Part shown: positions 60,916-64,000 of the stretch, in pieces
Layout: each line of letters opens with the position of its first letter
Numbering within the stretch: position 1 is the first letter of the stretch
Source: Chryseobacterium carnipullorum
GTDB lineage: Bacteria; Bacteroidota; Bacteroidia; Flavobacteriales; Weeksellaceae
Reading direction: 5' to 3'
Assembly (NCBI RefSeq): GCF_900142785.1
Contig: NZ_FRCD01000019.1
Span: 1-64,000, forward strand
DNA length: 64,000 nt
Program-made: the position numbers and the translations under genes
Notes under the pieces: generated by a model
Databases searched by the model: none
Seen by the model: only the letters and a program-made list of their open reading frames with translations
What the model was told of the DNA's origin: nothing

Positions 60916-60950
60916 AACGGCGACAATTGTCGTAAAGTGGCGCCGTTTTT
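60915..60950 (+). terminator. intrinsic terminator
   Basis: AAACGGCG (60915-60922) pairs with CGCCGTTT (60941-60948), followed by T. It directly follows the duplicated 60-base segment. The genes on both sides run on the minus strand, so it does not serve a visible plus-strand protein gene. Confidence 0.5.
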
Positions 60951-61129
60951 ATAATTACTAAATCCTACATTTAATTTTATACAAATTAGTAAATTATTTT
61001 TAGTGAAAATCATTTCTCAATTCACCATATTATAGATGTGTTGACCTATCAATGTGGTTACTGATCATCAATTTCAAATCTCAAAACAGACCGATACGGA
61101 AACATAACCAACTTTAAGGCTACAATACA

Positions 61130-64000
61130 TTAAATCATCTTCATAAAACGAAGATAAGCTTCTATTACTTTCTTGTTAAAAACGGCAGGCCGGATATCGG
61201 TATCTTTTAAAAAACGCTCTGTATTATCGCTTTTAAAGTAATAGGTGTTTTCATAGGATTCTACGAGAGATTTACCCTCATGAACATCATCGGTAAATAA
61301 ATAAAGCAGGGAATAAATTGGCAGTTCCTGATTTCGTCTCCAATGCTCAAACCATTTTTGAAAATCTATACCTTTCATTTCCAAACCGCAGTAGTCGCTT
61401 ATGCGTACACAAAAATCTGTAAGCGACAGATCGTGTTCCGGCAAAGGATTAAGGTTAAAATTCAATCCTATGGCATCCGGTTTCTGACTAATATGGGCAA
61501 TGGCTTTACAAACGTAATCAACAGTAACAACCTCATCTTTCAGCCCCATCACCAGGGGAAATGCTTTTAACTCTATACAGGAACGCATTAAAGAGCTCCA
61601 CCACTGATTCAAAGGTGTTGCACCGGTATCTCCGTGGCATACTACAAAGCCTAAACGGAAATTAATCACAGGAAGTCCTTTATCACGAGCTTTGGAAGCC
61701 ATACTTTCCATTACCCATTTACTTCGTATATATCCCATATCGCGGCATACAGCAGGAAGATTCTGCTCTATTGGCTCATCTTCGGTCATCCACGTTTTTC
61801 CTGTAAAACTTCTGCCCCAGCTGTAAACCCCCATTGAAGATGAAATGATAAGAAACTTAATTTTACCACTTACTGCCAGATGCAGTATATTGGCCATGCC
61901 ATCTACATTAGGCTTTTTGATATGCTCATACGGTTGAACATAGCTTACATCGCTGCCCATATGATAAATGACTTCCATTTCCTTTTGCAGCTCCTGGTAT
62001 AAATTTTCCTCAACTCCAAGATTGGGCTTCGTAAGATCTCCCAATACAATTTTTATTTTGTCTTCGTACGTTGCTTTCCATACCAACCTGAACTTTGAGA
62101 ATGTACTTTTGATGCGTTCCATGCCAAGCTTTTCATTTTCGGCGCGCACAAGGCAGTATATGATGGCATCAGGATTTTTGGGGATAAGTTCTTCTAAAAG
62201 ATGTGAGCCAACAAATCCGGTAACGCCTGTAAGAAAGATCCTAGAAGGATTGGCCAGGACCTGAGGATTGGGTTGTTCTGTAATTTCGAAATCAAAAGGC
62301 AATTCAGAATCTTTTAATAATTGCTCTTCTACCAAGCGGGCCTTTTGCTGTTGCGTGACTTCACTCTGGATCAAACGGTTTTGGGCTTCTGTTACAAAGA
62401 GATTAATTGTTGGGAAACGATACAGTTCTGGTAATGAAACTTTTTTCCGGACATTTAATGGCAGACGATCGTGCATTTGGGCTAACATTAAAGAATGCCC
62501 TCCCAATTCAAAGAAGTTGTCATTTTCGTCAATTTCATTCAGATTAAGCAGATCCATCCAGATTTCGGTCATCTCCTGCTTAAGATCTGAAGCTTCAACC
62601 TTTTCCTTGGCCTTTTTAGCTGCTTGCTGTAGCGGAATATGGAGTTTGCTTTTATCAATCTTCCCTGTTAAAGTGAGTGGAAGTTTATCATAAAGAACAA
62701 TTTTTTCGGGAAGCATATAAGTAGGAAGACTTTGTTTTAATCTTCCGCGTATGTCTTCTAACGTTATGTGTTCCTTATCAGTATCGTAAAGCTCAAGAAA
62801 AGCAACAAGCATGGGCATTCCATGCTCCGGACGGTGGACTTTTACGGCTGCATTGGCAACCTGTGCGAGCTGTCCGATATGGTGTTCAATTTCTTTCAGT
62901 TCAATTCTAAAGCCTCTTAACTTAACCTGGTCATCGAGTCTTCCTACAAACTCAATATTGCCGTCTTTTCTCCAAAATGCCCGGTCACCTGATTTATATA
63001 ACCGGTAATCTGTTCCATAGGCAGATTTCATCCATTCCGGTCCTTCAATATAGACTTCAGAAGTTTCAAGAGGCCTATTGATATACCCTTTTGCCAATTG
63101 TTTTCCACCGATATATATTTCTCCGGTGATCCCCTGATCTACTTGTTCAAGATTTTTATCCAGTATGTATATCTGGGCGCTGCTTAGAGGCTTTCCTATA
63201 AGGTGAGGGTTTGTATCTTCTTCTTGAAACTGATGGCTCACAACACTTACTGTGGTTTCTGTAGGACCATAGACATTAATGAGCCGAACACGACTGCACC
63301 AGTTCTTCACCGTTTGTTCCGAAGGAGCCTCCCCTGCAATGGATAAAGTATGAAGAGATCCGATAGGGATATCCGTAGGAAGTGTACTTAATACCGCAGG
63401 AGGAAGATACGGAACAGTATCAATTTTATGATCAATAATAAAATCTAACAAAGGCTTTCCAATAATTTTATTATCAGGATACAAAACTATAGTGGCGCCG
63501 GTTAATAAAGGTATCCAGATATCAATGATGGACACATCAAAGCCTATGGAGCTGAATTGAAGAGTTTTGTCCTTACTGGAAAAACCCCAGAGCTCCGTAA
63601 AAGATTGCACAAAAGTACAGAAAGCTTCATGATGAATTTCAACGCCTTTTGGTACTCCTGTACTACCAGATGTATAAATGATATACGCAGTCTGCATTGG
63701 ATTGATATCATCAGGATTCATAATCTCAGTACTCACTTCCATTGGCTTAGCTTTCCATTGATCTATGTTTAACAATCTGATGGCCGTTTCTGAAAACTTC
63801 TCAATATAGGTGTTTTCAGTGATGATAAGTTCCGCTTGGGAATCTTCAATCATCATTTTTATCCTGCTTTCCGGTAACTGCGCATCGATAGGAATATAGG
63901 CAGCACCTATTTTGAGTACCGCTAAAAAAGAGATAATTCTTTCCACAGACTGAGGCATACAGACTGCTATCGATGTCCCCTTTCTCAGCGGCAAGGAAAG
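61130..64000 (-). CDS. NRPS-like enzyme, A-PCP-reductase, N-terminus outside window
   Basis: 956 visible residues; the frame runs off the right edge. Adenylation domain: YTSGSTGVPKG (108-118), NVYGPTETT, YKSGDRAFW, GRLDDQVKLRGFRIE and catalytic Lys445 in TGKIDKSKL. PCP: FFELGGHSL with phosphopantetheine Ser501. Terminal reductase: Rossmann TGVTGFVGSHLL (589-600), SSSMGVYSWG and catalytic Y-x3-K in YIRSK. Substrate-code positions read by hand alignment to PheA give D-V-I-Y-S-A-V-V-S, matching no code I know. It activates an acid, loads it and releases it as aldehyde or alcohol. Upstream modules may exist. Confidence 0.88.
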   Translation of the reverse strand, partial: LSLPLRKGTSIAVCMPQSVERIISFLAVLKIGAAYIPIDAQLPESRIKMMIEDSQAELIITENTYIEKFSETAIRLLNIDQWKAKPMEVSTEIMNPDDINPMQTAYIIYTSGSTGVPKGVEIHHEAFCTFVQSFTELWGFSSKDKTLQFSSIGFDVSIIDIWIPLLTGATIVLYPDNKIIGKPLLDFIIDHKIDTVPYLPPAVLSTLPTDIPIGSLHTLSIAGEAPSEQTVKNWCSRVRLINVYGPTETTVSVVSHQFQEEDTNPHLIGKPLSSAQIYILDKNLEQVDQGITGEIYIGGKQLAKGYINRPLETSEVYIEGPEWMKSAYGTDYRLYKSGDRAFWRKDGNIEFVGRLDDQVKLRGFRIELKEIEHHIGQLAQVANAAVKVHRPEHGMPMLVAFLELYDTDKEHITLEDIRGRLKQSLPTYMLPEKIVLYDKLPLTLTGKIDKSKLHIPLQQAAKKAKEKVEASDLKQEMTEIWMDLLNLNEIDENDNFFELGGHSLMLAQMHDRLPLNVRKKVSLPELYRFPTINLFVTEAQNRLIQSEVTQQQKARLVEEQLLKDSELPFDFEITEQPNPQVLANPSRIFLTGVTGFVGSHLLEELIPKNPDAIIYCLVRAENEKLGMERIKSTFSKFRLVWKATYEDKIKIVLGDLTKPNLGVEENLYQELQKEMEVIYHMGSDVSYVQPYEHIKKPNVDGMANILHLAVSGKIKFLIISSSMGVYSWGRSFTGKTWMTEDEPIEQNLPAVCRDMGYIRSKWVMESMASKARDKGLPVINFRLGFVVCHGDTGATPLNQWWSSLMRSCIELKAFPLVMGLKDEVVTVDYVCKAIAHISQKPDAIGLNFNLNPLPEHDLSLTDFCVRISDYCGLEMKGIDFQKWFEHWRRNQELPIYSLLYLFTDDVHEGKSLVESYENTYYFKSDNTERFLKDTDIRPAVFNKKVIEAYLRFMKMI

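Overview
The window is chromosomal DNA of a low-GC Bacteroidota bacterium, most likely a flavobacterium of the Chryseobacterium/Weeksellaceae type. This rests on AT-rich DNA, A-rich start regions without clear Shine-Dalgarno sites, a TAnnTTTG-type -7 box, short secreted proteins with 'NVGIN' repeats, and lipoproteins and an exopolysaccharide locus of flavobacterial style. It is a mosaic. Several accessory blocks sit side by side, and their base composition differs visibly: the malonate block and especially the 46-58 kb block look clearly more GC-rich than the rest.

Region by region. (1) 0-7.7 kb: an integron-like array of gene cassettes, all read on the minus strand and separated by attC-like inverted-repeat elements. 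The cargo is rich in nuclease-like genes: a HEPN-like protein, a membrane-anchored PD-(D/E)XK-like protein, an HNH protein, and an overlapping Mrr-like/GIY-YIG pair, plus a CPBP protease. A small mobile element has inserted at or next to the GTT core of the attC-like sites three times, and one copy carries a tyrosine recombinase. (2) 7.7-10.3 kb: remains of an integrated plasmid, with a serine recombinase, a Toprim primase-like gene, an array of eight iterons with a perfect DnaA box, and a truncated gene at the right junction. (3) 10.3-19.3 kb: a complete biotin-independent malonate decarboxylase operon (mdcH-A-B-C-DE-G, with beta and gamma fused). A porin and a TDT-family transporter follow it, and a FadR-type regulator with two matching palindromic operators precedes it. 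(4) 19.8-21.4 kb: an FAD oxidoreductase, then about 1.1 kb of gene remnants. (5) 22.5-43.5 kb: a signalling block (sigma-54-type response regulator, FIST protein, large hybrid histidine kinase, small response regulator) leading into an exopolysaccharide locus with export lipoprotein, chain-length protein, flippase, polymerase, several glycosyltransferases, an acyltransferase, a three-domain kinase fusion and a WecA-like initiating enzyme. A 15-base inverted repeat recurs in three of its intergenic gaps. (6) 43.9-45.7 kb: a lysozyme-inhibitor-like lipoprotein and a short-chain dehydrogenase-like protein.

(7) 46.1-57.8 kb is the most interesting part: a RiPP (modified peptide) cluster on the minus strand. 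The precursor has a nitrile-hydratase-type (NHLP, proteusin-like) leader and a 28-residue core made almost wholly of Cys, Ser and Thr, in which every Cys follows a Ser or Thr. A tight operon behind it encodes a fused leader-binding/YcaO cyclodehydratase, a SagB-type azoline dehydrogenase, a radical SAM enzyme resembling the proteusin epimerases, a LanM-type dehydratase with a degenerate cyclase half, an orphan 152-aa protein, a cytoplasmic S8 protease, an 85-aa orphan and a methyltransferase. Together they predict a peptide with azol(in)es, dehydroamino acids and possibly D-residues, which is a proteusin/TOMM hybrid.

(8) 58-64 kb: a decayed transposase, two paralogous secreted proteins, and the C-terminal part of an NRPS-like enzyme (A-PCP-reductase) running off the right edge.

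All assignments come from reading motifs by eye. No database search was possible, so family names are recognition-based, and GC statements are impressions rather than calculations.
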